Below are positions 49,320-56,898 of a stretch of DNA of 60,113 bases, one piece after another. The position numbers and the translations under genes are program-made. Location of the stretch: positions 1 to 60,113 of the forward strand of contig NZ_CDDK01000023.1 of assembly GCF_000820225.1 (NCBI RefSeq). Direction: 5' to 3'. The stretch is from Aeromonas veronii bv. veronii (GTDB taxonomy: Bacteria > Pseudomonadota > Gammaproteobacteria > Enterobacterales > Aeromonadaceae). Positions within the stretch are counted from its first letter, which is position 1; the number at the start of each line of letters is the position of its first letter. Below the pieces are notes generated by a model. It worked only from the letters and a program-made list of their open reading frames with translations, made no database searches and was not told the origin of the DNA.

Positions 49320-49335
49320 TGTGATAAAACTCACC
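49320..49335 (-). promoter_or_regulatory. CRP-like site upstream of ansB
   Basis: TGTGA-TAAAAC-TCACC matches the CRP consensus at 9 of 10 conserved bases. It overlaps an inverted repeat ACTCACC-N8-GGTGAGT (49329-49350). E. coli ansB is under CRP and FNR; no FNR box was found here. Confidence 0.5.
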
Positions 49336-49389
49336 AAAAGACAGGTGAGTACAGATTTTTAACCTGTTTTATACCTCTATGGAGATAAT

Positions 49390-49584
49390 TTAACTCGCAG
49401 AGAAACCCTTGGCTTCGATCAGGGCGATCAGCTCGGCCTTGCTCAGCTCGCTCTCAATGACGGCCTTGCTGCTGGCGAAATCGACGGTTGCGGTGGTGAC
49501 CGCAGGCTGGGCCAGCAGCGCTTTTTGCAGACTGGCGGCGCAGCCACCACAGGACATGCCGGACACTGTGAGTTCGATGGTCAT
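49390..49584 (-). CDS. Heavy-metal-associated (CopZ-like) copper chaperone
   Basis: 64-residue HMA domain with the metal-binding GMSCGGC loop (CxxC) and the ferredoxin-like pattern (TIELTVSGM, QKALLAQPAVTTATVDFAS). Binds Cu(I) or similar. Strong AAGGAG ribosome-binding site 8 bases before ATG 49584. No P-type ATPase or cue regulator is adjacent, so it stands alone. Confidence 0.9.
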   Translation of the reverse strand: MTIELTVSGMSCGGCAASLQKALLAQPAVTTATVDFASSKAVIESELSKAELIALIEAKGFSAS

Positions 49585-49646
49585 GGGATATCTCCTTTGT
49601 TGATGAGCGCCAGCCTAAAGCTGCCGCCTCCGGCAAGGTCAAGCCG

Positions 49647-50597
49647 TCAGTACATAAGACCCAGATAGTTCATCAGAGTTGCTCCCAGACTAGTGGTGAG
49701 CAGTGAGCCGAGGGTGGTGGTAGCGATGATGTTTGCGGCCAGCACGCTGTCGCCCCCCATGGCGCGGGTCATCACATAGCTGGCGGCGGCAGTCGGGGTA
49801 GCGCTGATGAGAAACAGAATACCCAGCTCCAGATGGCTGAAGCCGAGCAGGGCAGCCCCAAGAGTGAACGCAGCCGGAATGAGACAGAGCCGCATGATGC
49901 TGGCCCAGCCCGCAATGGCTGCACCACCGCGCAGAGCATCGAGGCTGAGAGAGGCACCGGTGCAGAGCAGCGCCAGCGGCAACGTCATGTTGGCGAAGTA
50001 GCTGCCGGTGGTGAGCAGCAGTTGCGGCATCTTGATACCGAGCAGGGTAAAGGGCAGCGCCGCCACAATGGCGATGATCAGCGGATTCTTGATGATGCCG
50101 AGCAGAATGGGGCGGATACCGGTGGCGCCGCCGAGACTGCGGGTGAGGGTGATCACCGCGAGAATGTTGTAGAGCACGGTCACCGCACCGACATAGAAGG
50201 CCGCCGCCCCCAACCCCTCGTGGCCGTAGGCGTTCTGCACATAGGCGAGCCCGATAATGGCGCTGTTGCCGCGAAAGCTCCCCTGCACGAAGATGCCGCG
50301 CAGCCGCTGCTCCTCGATAAAACGCCCGGCCAGCAGCTCCAGAACCAGATAGCTGATAACGGTGGCGAGCAGGCCATAGCCGATAAACCAGAGGCTCGGC
50401 ATGGTGGCGAAGTTGGTACCCAGAATACTGAGAAAGAGCAGAGCGGGCAGGGTGACCTGAAACACCAGTCGCGAGGCGGATTCGGTAAAGGGATCCGGCA
50501 GCAGCCCCAACCGCTTGAGCAAGATGCCGAGCAGCAGCACCACGCAGATGGGGCCTGTGATGGAGAGGGAGAAGAGCAGACTGGCCAGCAGATCCAT
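49647..50597 (-). CDS. AEC-family transporter (auxin efflux carrier fold)
   Basis: 316-residue inner-membrane protein with 10 predicted helices in two repeats. Family features: ICVVLLLGILLKRLGLL, QGSFRGNSAIIGLAYVQNAYG, IIKNPLIIAIVAALPF and SATPTAAASYVMTRAMGGD. Related bacterial proteins move malonate, malate or other small acids; substrate not known. Start at MDLLASLLFS (50597) with AGGATG about 8 bases upstream. Divergent from treR. Confidence 0.9.
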   Translation of the reverse strand: MDLLASLLFSLSITGPICVVLLLGILLKRLGLLPDPFTESASRLVFQVTLPALLFLSILGTNFATMPSLWFIGYGLLATVISYLVLELLAGRFIEEQRLRGIFVQGSFRGNSAIIGLAYVQNAYGHEGLGAAAFYVGAVTVLYNILAVITLTRSLGGATGIRPILLGIIKNPLIIAIVAALPFTLLGIKMPQLLLTTGSYFANMTLPLALLCTGASLSLDALRGGAAIAGWASIMRLCLIPAAFTLGAALLGFSHLELGILFLISATPTAAASYVMTRAMGGDSVLAANIIATTTLGSLLTTSLGATLMNYLGLMY

Positions 50598-50734
50598 GAT
50601 GGGCATCCTGTGCTGTGCCCACACACCCTGACGGCGGGGCAAAAAGGGCATTCTAACGCCATGGGCTTGTATTCACAGGGGTTAATCACAACAATGTGGG
50701 CAATTCCACCGCCTAGCCTCCTGTGAGCCAATTC

Positions 50735-51682
50735 ATGGACAAGAAACTGACCATCCTCGATATCGCCAGACTGAGTGGCGTCGGCAAGTCGACCGTCTCC
50801 CGGGTGCTCAATCAGGATCCCAAGGTGAAGCAGGAGACCCGCGAGCGGGTGGAGCAGGTCATCGCCGAGCATGGCTTCGTGCCGAGCAAGTCGGCGCGGG
50901 CCATGCGCAGCCAGAGCCAGCAGGTGGTGGGGATCATCGTCTCGCGGCTCGACTCCAGCTCGGAAAACCAGGCGGTGCGCGGCATGCTGGAGACCCTCTA
51001 CCAGCGTGGCTACGATGCCGTGCTGATGGAGAGCAAGTTCTCCCCCGCCAAGGTACAGGAGCATCTGGCGGTGCTGGAGCGGCGCGGGGTGGATGGCATT
51101 ATCCTGTTCGCCTTCAATAACTTGGACTATGCCGCTATGGCGCCGCTGAAAGAGAAGCTGGTGCTGGTCGCTCGTGAATATCCCGGTTTCTCCTCGGTCT
51201 GCTTCGACGACGCCGGTGCGGTGCGCACCATGCTGGCGCAGCTGGCAAGCCGTGGCGCCCGCGATATCGCCTATCTGGGGGTGGATGCCTCGGATCTCAC
51301 CACCGGCCAACGCCGCCTCGACGCCTATCTCGCTTACTGCGCAGAGCAAGGGGTGCACCCGCGCAGCGCCCTCGGTGACCTCAGCCTGCAGAGCGGCTAC
51401 CGGCTGGCGGCCGAGCTGCTTACCCCCTCCACCCAGGCACTGGTCTGCGCCAGCGACACCCTCGCCATCGGTGCGGCAAAATACCTGCAAGAACAAGGGC
51501 GTAGCGAGGTGCTGGTGACCGGACTTGGCAACAATCCCATGCTCAGTTTCCTCTTCCCCAACGCCCTCAGTCTCGATCTGGGCTACAAGGGGGCAGGGGA
51601 GCAGGCGGCACGTCAGCTGCTCGGTCAGATTGAGCAGGATCAGCCTCCGCTGGTGACTATCGCCCCCTGTCGAACCCTGTGA
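50735..51682 (+). CDS. treR: Trehalose operon repressor TreR
   Basis: 315-residue LacI-family repressor aligned with E. coli TreR from its start: LTILDIARLSGVGKSTVSRV, GFVPSKSARAMRSQSQQVVG, SRLDSSSENQAVRGM, VLMESKFSP, VCASDTLAIGAAKYLQEQ. In E. coli it binds trehalose-6-phosphate as inducer. Start at ATG 50735 (MDKKLTILDI); GTG at 50723 would add four residues. Two operators lie between it and treB. Confidence 0.95.
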   Translation: MDKKLTILDIARLSGVGKSTVSRVLNQDPKVKQETRERVEQVIAEHGFVPSKSARAMRSQSQQVVGIIVSRLDSSSENQAVRGMLETLYQRGYDAVLMESKFSPAKVQEHLAVLERRGVDGIILFAFNNLDYAAMAPLKEKLVLVAREYPGFSSVCFDDAGAVRTMLAQLASRGARDIAYLGVDASDLTTGQRRLDAYLAYCAEQGVHPRSALGDLSLQSGYRLAAELLTPSTQALVCASDTLAIGAAKYLQEQGRSEVLVTGLGNNPMLSFLFPNALSLDLGYKGAGEQAARQLLGQIEQDQPPLVTIAPCRTL

Positions 51683-51719
51683 GCCCCATCACTTCCGACT
51701 GAACGAAAAGTGTGCTTTT

Positions 51720-51735
51720 TGTGACGTTGGCCACG
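51720..51735 (+). promoter_or_regulatory. Possible CRP site for treBC
   Basis: TGTGA-CGTTGG-CCACG: the left half is perfect, the right half 3 of 5. It lies just upstream of the first TreR operator, as expected for a catabolite-controlled PTS operon. Confidence 0.35.
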
Positions 51736-51738
51736 AAT

Positions 51739-51752
51739 TGGGAACGTTCCCA
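51739..51752 (+). promoter_or_regulatory. TreR operator 1
   Basis: TGGGAACGTTCCCA, a perfect palindrome that agrees with the GGGAACGTTCCC core of TreR sites in gammaproteobacteria. Confidence 0.85.
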
Positions 51753-51784
51753 TTTCGATCTGGCCAGATTGTCGGCATGCTAAA

Positions 51785-51798
51785 TGGGAACGATACCA
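51785..51798 (+). promoter_or_regulatory. TreR operator 2
   Basis: TGGGAACGATACCA, 12 of 14 identical to operator 1 and 46 bp downstream. Two sites on nearly the same helix face suggest cooperative binding or a short loop. Confidence 0.65.
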
Positions 51799-51874
51799 AA
51801 AACGCTCCGGCCGACAGACTGGCTCAAAAGGGCGATACAGACCACTATTCAATGGCGTCACAGAGGGAAGACCC

Positions 51875-53305
51875 ATGTCCAAGATCAACGCACAGCAGCT
51901 TGCCACCCTGATCGACAAGATCGGCGGCAAGGAGAACATCGCCACCGTCAGCCACTGCCTGACCCGGTTGCGCTTCGTCCTGAACGATCCGGCCAAGGCC
52001 GACAGCAAGGCCATCGAAACCATCCCGGCGGTGAAGGGAAGCTTCACCCAGGGCGGTCAGTTCCAGGTGGTGATTGGCAACGAGGTAGAGCAGTGGTACA
52101 AGGCGCTGACCGAGCAGCTCGGCGTCAGCGGCGGCAGCAAGGAGACCGCCAAGCAGGCGGCGCGCCAGAACATGAACCCGCTGGAGCGGGGCATCTCCCA
52201 TCTGGCGGAGATCTTCGTGCCGCTGCTGCCCGCCATTATCACCGGCGGTCTGATCCTGGGCTTTCGCAACGTCATCGGCGACATCAAGATGTTCGACGAT
52301 GGTACTCACACCCTCACCGAGATCAGCCAGTTCTGGGCTCAGGTACACGCCTTCCTCTGGCTGCTGGGCGAGGCGATCTTCCACTTCCTGCCGGTCGGTG
52401 TCTGCTGGTCTGCGGTGAAGAAGATGGGCGGCTCCGAGATCCTGGGTATCGTGCTGGGGGTGACGCTGGTGTCACCGCAGTTGATGAACGCCTATGGCAT
52501 TGGTCAGCAGACCCCCGAGGTGTGGGACTTCGGTCTGTTCGTGATCCAGAAGGTGGGTTATCAGGCCCAGGTCATTCCGGCGCTGCTGGCGGGTGTGTTC
52601 CTCGCCTGGGTGGAGACCAACCTCAAGCGGATCATTCCGGCCTATCTCTATCTGGTGATTGTGCCGTTTGTCTCGCTGCTGCTGGCAGTGATCGTGGCTC
52701 ACGCCTTTATCGGCCCGTTCGGTCGCTGGATTGGTGATGGCGTTGGTTTCGCTGCCAAGGCCGCCATGACCGGCTCCTTTGCTCCCATCGGCGCAGCCCT
52801 GTTCGGTTTCCTCTACGCACCGCTGGTCATCACCGGTATCCACCACACCACCAACGCCGTGGATCTGCAACTGATGCAGAGCATGGGGGGCACCCCGATT
52901 TGGCCGCTGATCGCCCTCTCCAACATCGCCCAGGCGTCTGCGGTCGTCGGCATCATTCTGATTAGCCGCAAGGAGAACGAGCGGGAGATTTCCGTGCCTG
53001 CCGCCATTTCCGCCTACCTCGGGGTGACCGAGCCGGCCATGTACGGTATCAACCTCAAGTACAAGTTCCCCATGCTGTGTGCCATGGTGGGTTCCAGCCT
53101 TGCCGCCCTCATCTGCGGTTTCGCCGGGGTGATGGCCAACGGCATCGGGGTAGGCGGCCTGCCCGGCATCCTCTCCATCCAGCCGCAATACTGGGCGGTG
53201 TTTGCCATCGCCATGCTGGTCGCCATCGTGGTGCCGGTGGTGCTGACCCTGCTGGTCTACAAGCGCCAGCAAGCCGCTGGCAAGTTGACCCAAGCCAGTG
53301 CCTGA
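51875..53305 (+). CDS. treB: PTS trehalose transporter, subunit IIBC
   Basis: 476-residue inner-membrane protein that takes up trehalose as trehalose-6-phosphate. IIB domain (1-80) with phospho-Cys28 in SHCLTRLRF; IIC domain (110-465) with LAEIFVPLLPAIITGGLILG, FLPVGVCWSAVKKMGG, YAPLVITGIHHTTNAVDLQL and the GVTEPAMYG motif. No IIA domain, so it relies on a separate glucose-type IIA. Followed by a hairpin and treC. Confidence 0.96.
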   Translation: MSKINAQQLATLIDKIGGKENIATVSHCLTRLRFVLNDPAKADSKAIETIPAVKGSFTQGGQFQVVIGNEVEQWYKALTEQLGVSGGSKETAKQAARQNMNPLERGISHLAEIFVPLLPAIITGGLILGFRNVIGDIKMFDDGTHTLTEISQFWAQVHAFLWLLGEAIFHFLPVGVCWSAVKKMGGSEILGIVLGVTLVSPQLMNAYGIGQQTPEVWDFGLFVIQKVGYQAQVIPALLAGVFLAWVETNLKRIIPAYLYLVIVPFVSLLLAVIVAHAFIGPFGRWIGDGVGFAAKAAMTGSFAPIGAALFGFLYAPLVITGIHHTTNAVDLQLMQSMGGTPIWPLIALSNIAQASAVVGIILISRKENEREISVPAAISAYLGVTEPAMYGINLKYKFPMLCAMVGSSLAALICGFAGVMANGIGVGGLPGILSIQPQYWAVFAIAMLVAIVVPVVLTLLVYKRQQAAGKLTQASA

Positions 53306-53316
53306 ATCTGATTGTC

Positions 53317-53339
53317 AGGGCGACCTTGCGGGTCGCCCT
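53317..53339 (+). terminator. treB-treC intercistronic hairpin
   Basis: AGGGCGACC-TTGCG-GGTCGCCCT followed by CTCCCTTTT. A partial terminator or mRNA-stabilising stem that could set treB:treC ratio. Confidence 0.6.
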
Positions 53340-53372
53340 CTCCCTTTTCAATTTGTGACAAGAGAAAGAGCC

Positions 53373-55034
53373 ATGAGCCAAACACCCTGGTGGCAGAGCG
53401 CCGTGATTTACCAGATCTATCCCAAGAGCTTTCAGGATTCCGGCGCCCGTGGCACCGGTGATCTTAAGGGGATCATGGCCCGCCTCGATTACCTCAAGAC
53501 GCTGGGGGTCGATGCCCTCTGGCTGACCCCGGTCTACGTCTCGCCGCAGGTGGACAACGGTTACGACATCGCCGACTACCTTGCCATCGATCCCGCCTAC
53601 GGCACTATGGCCGATTTCGAGGCGCTGCTGGCCGCCGCCCACGCGCGCGACATCCGCATCGTGATGGATATCGTGGTCAACCACACCTCCACCGAGCACG
53701 CCTGGTTCAAGTCGGCGCTGGGGGATAAAAACAGCCCCTACCGCGACTACTACATCTGGCGCGATCCGGTGGATGGATGTGTGCCCAACAACTGGCAATC
53801 CAAGTTTGGCGGCAGCGCCTGGGAGCTGGACTCAGCAACCGGTCAGTACTACCTGCACCTGTTTGCCCGCGAGCAGGCGGATCTCAACTGGGAAAATCCT
53901 GCAGTGCGCGCTGAGGTGAAAAAGATCATCCACTTCTGGGCGAACAAGGGGGTGGATGGTTTCCGTCTCGATGTCATCAACCTTATCTCCAAGGATCAGG
54001 CGTTCCCGAACGACGAGATTGGCGATGGCCGCCGCTTCTACACCGACGGGCCGCGTATCCACGAATTCCTGCAGGATGTGAGCCGCGACGTGTTTGCCCC
54101 GGTGGGTGCCATGACGGTGGGGGAGATGTCCTCTACTTCGCTGGAGCACTGCCAGCGCTACGGCGCGCTGGACGGCTCAGAGCTCTCCATGGTGTTCAAC
54201 TTCCACCACCTCAAGGTGGATTACCCCAACGGCGACAAGTGGACGAAAGCACCGTTCGATTTCCTCGAACTCAAGCGCATCTTCAACCACTGGCAGAGCG
54301 GCATGCACGGCAAGGGGTGGTCGGCGCTGTTCTGGTGCAACCACGATCAGCCGCGCATCGTCTCCCGTTTCGGTGACGAGGGTGAGCATAGGGTAGTGGC
54401 CGCCAAGATGCTGGCCAGCACGCTGCACGGTCTGCAAGGCACCCCTTACATCTATCAGGGGGAGGAGATCGGCATGACCAACCCCGGTTATCAGCGCATC
54501 GATGACTATCAGGATGTAGAGAGCCGCAACATCTTCGCCATCAAGCAGGCGGAAGGGATGAGCGAGGCCGAGATCCTCGCGATTCTGGGTGCCAAGTCCC
54601 GTGACAACTCGCGTACCCCGATGCAGTGGAGCGCTGCGGCCAATGCAGGTTTCACCCAAGGAACGCCCTGGCTCAAGCCTGCCGCCAACTATTCCGAGAT
54701 CAATGCCGAGGCGGCGCTGGCTGACCAGCACTCGGTGTTCTGGCACTATCGGGATTTGATTCGCCTGCGTAAGGATTACCCCATCTTCACTCAGGGGGAT
54801 TATCAGGATCTGCTGACGGGGCACCCGCAGATCTGGGCCTATGCCCGTCGCGCCAACGGTCAGACCCTGCTGGTGGTGAGCAACTTCTACGGCGAGCCGG
54901 CTGAGTTTGCCTTGCCTGCCGAGCTGCAAAGCGGACAAGGTCGGCTGCTGCTCGGCAACTACCCCGATAGCCCGGCCCAACCGCAATCGGGTATGCTGCG
55001 CCCTTATGAATCCCTGATCTGGCTGATGGAGTAG
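53373..55034 (+). CDS. treC: Trehalose-6-phosphate hydrolase
   Basis: 553-residue GH13 enzyme that splits trehalose-6-phosphate into glucose and glucose-6-phosphate in the cytoplasm. Regions: VDALWLTPVYVSPQVDNGYD, DIVVNHTSTEHAWF, GFRLDVINLISK (nucleophile Asp), MTVGEMSS (acid Glu), FWCNHDQPRIVSRFGD (third Asp), TPYIYQGEEIGMTN. ATG 53373 after AAGAGAAAGAG. Translationally close to treB and to the acetyltransferase that follows 3 bp later. Confidence 0.96.
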   Translation: MSQTPWWQSAVIYQIYPKSFQDSGARGTGDLKGIMARLDYLKTLGVDALWLTPVYVSPQVDNGYDIADYLAIDPAYGTMADFEALLAAAHARDIRIVMDIVVNHTSTEHAWFKSALGDKNSPYRDYYIWRDPVDGCVPNNWQSKFGGSAWELDSATGQYYLHLFAREQADLNWENPAVRAEVKKIIHFWANKGVDGFRLDVINLISKDQAFPNDEIGDGRRFYTDGPRIHEFLQDVSRDVFAPVGAMTVGEMSSTSLEHCQRYGALDGSELSMVFNFHHLKVDYPNGDKWTKAPFDFLELKRIFNHWQSGMHGKGWSALFWCNHDQPRIVSRFGDEGEHRVVAAKMLASTLHGLQGTPYIYQGEEIGMTNPGYQRIDDYQDVESRNIFAIKQAEGMSEAEILAILGAKSRDNSRTPMQWSAAANAGFTQGTPWLKPAANYSEINAEAALADQHSVFWHYRDLIRLRKDYPIFTQGDYQDLLTGHPQIWAYARRANGQTLLVVSNFYGEPAEFALPAELQSGQGRLLLGNYPDSPAQPQSGMLRPYESLIWLME

Positions 55035-55037
55035 GTA

Positions 55038-55631
55038 ATGGAGAAGGTGGTGTGCGGTACCGAGTGGCAGAAGATGGTGGCGGGGGAGCCCTATGATGCG
55101 GGCGATCCTGAGCTGAAAGCGGCACGTGAGCGCTGCCGCAGGCTCTATCACACCTTCAACACCTGCTGGCAGGAGAAACCGGCGCGGGATGCTTTGCTTC
55201 ACGAGCTGCTCGGTGGCCGCGGCCATGAGTGCGCCATCAACCCGCCGTTCTTCTGCGACTATGGCGCCAATATCTTTGTCGGCGAGAACTTCTACGCCAA
55301 CGTCAATTGCACCATCCTCGACGTCTGCGAGGTACACATCGGCGACAACGTGCTGCTGGCGCCCGGGGTGCAGATCTACACCGCCGCTCACCCGGTGGCG
55401 GTGGCGCCACGTATCAAGGGTGTCGAGTTCGGCAAGCCGGTGCGGATCGGTCACAACGTCTGGATCGGCGGCTGCGTCGTCATCTGCCCCGGCGTTACTA
55501 TCGGTGACAACAGCGTCATCGGCGCCGGTTCGGTGGTGACCAAAGATGTGCCCGCCAATGTGGTGGCGGTTGGCAACCCCTGTCGGGTATTGCGGGCGAT
55601 GACGGCGGAGGAGCTTGCGGGCCTCGAATAG
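55038..55631 (+). CDS. maa: Maltose/galactoside O-acetyltransferase (Maa/LacA family)
   Basis: 197-residue left-handed beta-helix acetyltransferase using acetyl-CoA on sugars. N-terminal Mac domain (VAGEPYDAGDPELKAARERC), hexapeptide repeats (GENFYANVNCTILDVCEVHIGDNV), catalytic His in YTAAHPV, and GHNVWIGGCVVICPGVTIGD. Third gene of the tre operon here, only 3 bp after treC, which suggests detoxification or export marking of excess glucose/trehalose products. Whether the substrate is maltose is not established. Confidence 0.9.
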   Translation: MEKVVCGTEWQKMVAGEPYDAGDPELKAARERCRRLYHTFNTCWQEKPARDALLHELLGGRGHECAINPPFFCDYGANIFVGENFYANVNCTILDVCEVHIGDNVLLAPGVQIYTAAHPVAVAPRIKGVEFGKPVRIGHNVWIGGCVVICPGVTIGDNSVIGAGSVVTKDVPANVVAVGNPCRVLRAMTAEELAGLE

Positions 55632-55877
55632 GCATTTTCGAGGGGCTTGGTGGCGCTTTTTATCATTTATTTTTCAAATTATATAGCTTCCATCATTTGC
55701 TTATCGAATGGCTGATAACCCCTCACAGCGCCCAGCTGGTGCGGTTTAGGGGCGATTTACCCCTTCCGCAGCGTTCGTCCGATCGACATGAAAACAGGCT
55801 CCGGTTCTGATTATTGTCCATTGATTGCTCATGTCTGGCTGAGGGCGGCCGATACTCTTTGATGCAGGAGGTAACCT

Positions 55878-56066
55878 ATGGACATATCCAGCTCTGCAAA
55901 TGCGTCGTTCGGTTCTGCGTTGATGGCGGCCAGTCTGGCCAAAAAACAGCAGACCCAAGAGGGCGAATCCGCACTGAAATTGCTGCAAACCGCAGCGCAA
56001 TCAGCGCCGGTTGCACCGACATCGGCCAGCGCTTCTTTGGGAAGCAAGATCGATATTCGCGTCTGA
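55878..56066 (+). CDS. YjfB-like putative motility protein
   Basis: 62-residue acidic/alanine-rich protein. Begins MDISSSANASFGSALMAASL and ends SASASLGSKIDIRV; the MDI start, helical middle (ESALKLLQTAAQ) and LGxxIDI(R/K) end match the small YjfB family (annotated as putative motility proteins, function unknown). GGAGGTAACCT before ATG is a strong ribosome-binding site, and a terminator follows, so it is a monocistronic gene. Confidence 0.75.
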   Translation: MDISSSANASFGSALMAASLAKKQQTQEGESALKLLQTAAQSAPVAPTSASASLGSKIDIRV

Positions 56067-56077
56067 CCCTAATGAAA

Positions 56078-56107
56078 AAGCCCCCATCTCACGATGGGGG
56101 CTTTTTT
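56078..56107. terminator. Bidirectional terminator
   Basis: AAGCCCCCATC-TCAC-GATGGGGGCTT then TTTT; on the reverse strand it also ends in TTTTTC, and so serves the yjfB-like gene and rluA. Confidence 0.93.
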
Positions 56108-56126
56108 ATCTCTGCGATTTGCGGGA

Positions 56127-56783
56127 TCAGACCGGGAAAGGAGCCGGCGCCTCGAAGGTCATACGTTCCCCGCTGCGGGGGTGGCTGATGGTCAGCATGG
56201 CCGCATGCAGGTAGAGATGGGGCGCCGCTGCCAGCGCATCCGGATGGGCGTAGAGGTTGTCACCCAGGATCGGGTGCCCCAGCTCCAGCATATGGACGCG
56301 CAGCTGGTGCGAGCGACCTGTGATGGGAGTCAGCTTGATCAGGCTGTTGCCGTTCTCCACCTTCAGTTTCTGCCACAGGGTCAGGGCGTGACGCCCCTCT
56401 TCGTGGTCAACTTTCTGTTTCGGCCGGTTGGGCCAGTCGACGCAGAGCGGCAGATCTACTTCGCCCGCATCCAGCTCCGGTTCACCCCACACCCAGGCGA
56501 GGTAGTGCTTCTCGGTCTCCCGCTCGCGAAATTGTCGGCTCAGCTCCCGATGAGAGTTGGGATTGAGGGGAATGACAATGACGCCAGTGGTGGACATGTC
56601 GAGGCGATGAGCTGCCGCCGCCTTGGGGTGCTGCTGTTTCACCCGATGCAGGACGCTGTCTTCATTCTCGGGGCCGCGCCCGGGGACGCTTAGCAGGCCA
56701 GTGGGCTTGTTGACCACCATGATGTCCTTGTCCTTGAACAGGATATCGAGCCAGGGTTCCAGAGGCGGTGAGTATTCAAACAT
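56127..56783 (-). CDS. rluA: 23S rRNA/tRNA pseudouridine synthase RluA
   Basis: 218-residue enzyme making pseudouridine 746 in 23S rRNA and 32 in some tRNAs. Catalytic Asp62 in AAAAHRLDMSTTGV; other motifs VVNKPTGLLSVPG, ETEKHYLAWVWG and LTPITGRSHQLRVHM-LGHPILGDNLYA. Size equals E. coli RluA (219). Lies directly downstream of rapA, as in E. coli. Confidence 0.96.
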   Translation of the reverse strand: MFEYSPPLEPWLDILFKDKDIMVVNKPTGLLSVPGRGPENEDSVLHRVKQQHPKAAAAHRLDMSTTGVIVIPLNPNSHRELSRQFRERETEKHYLAWVWGEPELDAGEVDLPLCVDWPNRPKQKVDHEEGRHALTLWQKLKVENGNSLIKLTPITGRSHQLRVHMLELGHPILGDNLYAHPDALAAAPHLYLHAAMLTISHPRSGERMTFEAPAPFPV

Positions 56784-56819
56784 AAATGTCTCGCATCAGA
56801 AGGTGGGGGCAAGCCCCCA

Positions 56820-56879
56820 TCAGTTATGGGTAACCACGACAAAGCGGCCTTGGGTATCCAGTTTGAGCTGGGTCTGGCC
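56820..56879 (-). repeat. Duplicated 3' tail of rapA (decayed copy)
   Basis: 56820-~56879 matches the last ~57 bases of rapA (56899-~56955) including the stop: both start TCAGTTATGGGT on the forward strand. Reverse-strand translations are GQTQLKLDTQGRFVVVTHN and [18 protein letters not shown], one codon apart in length. The copy lies outside the current rapA frame, between its stop and rluA. Confidence 0.75.
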
Positions 56880-56898
56880 GCTGTCGGTCGGTACCTTG

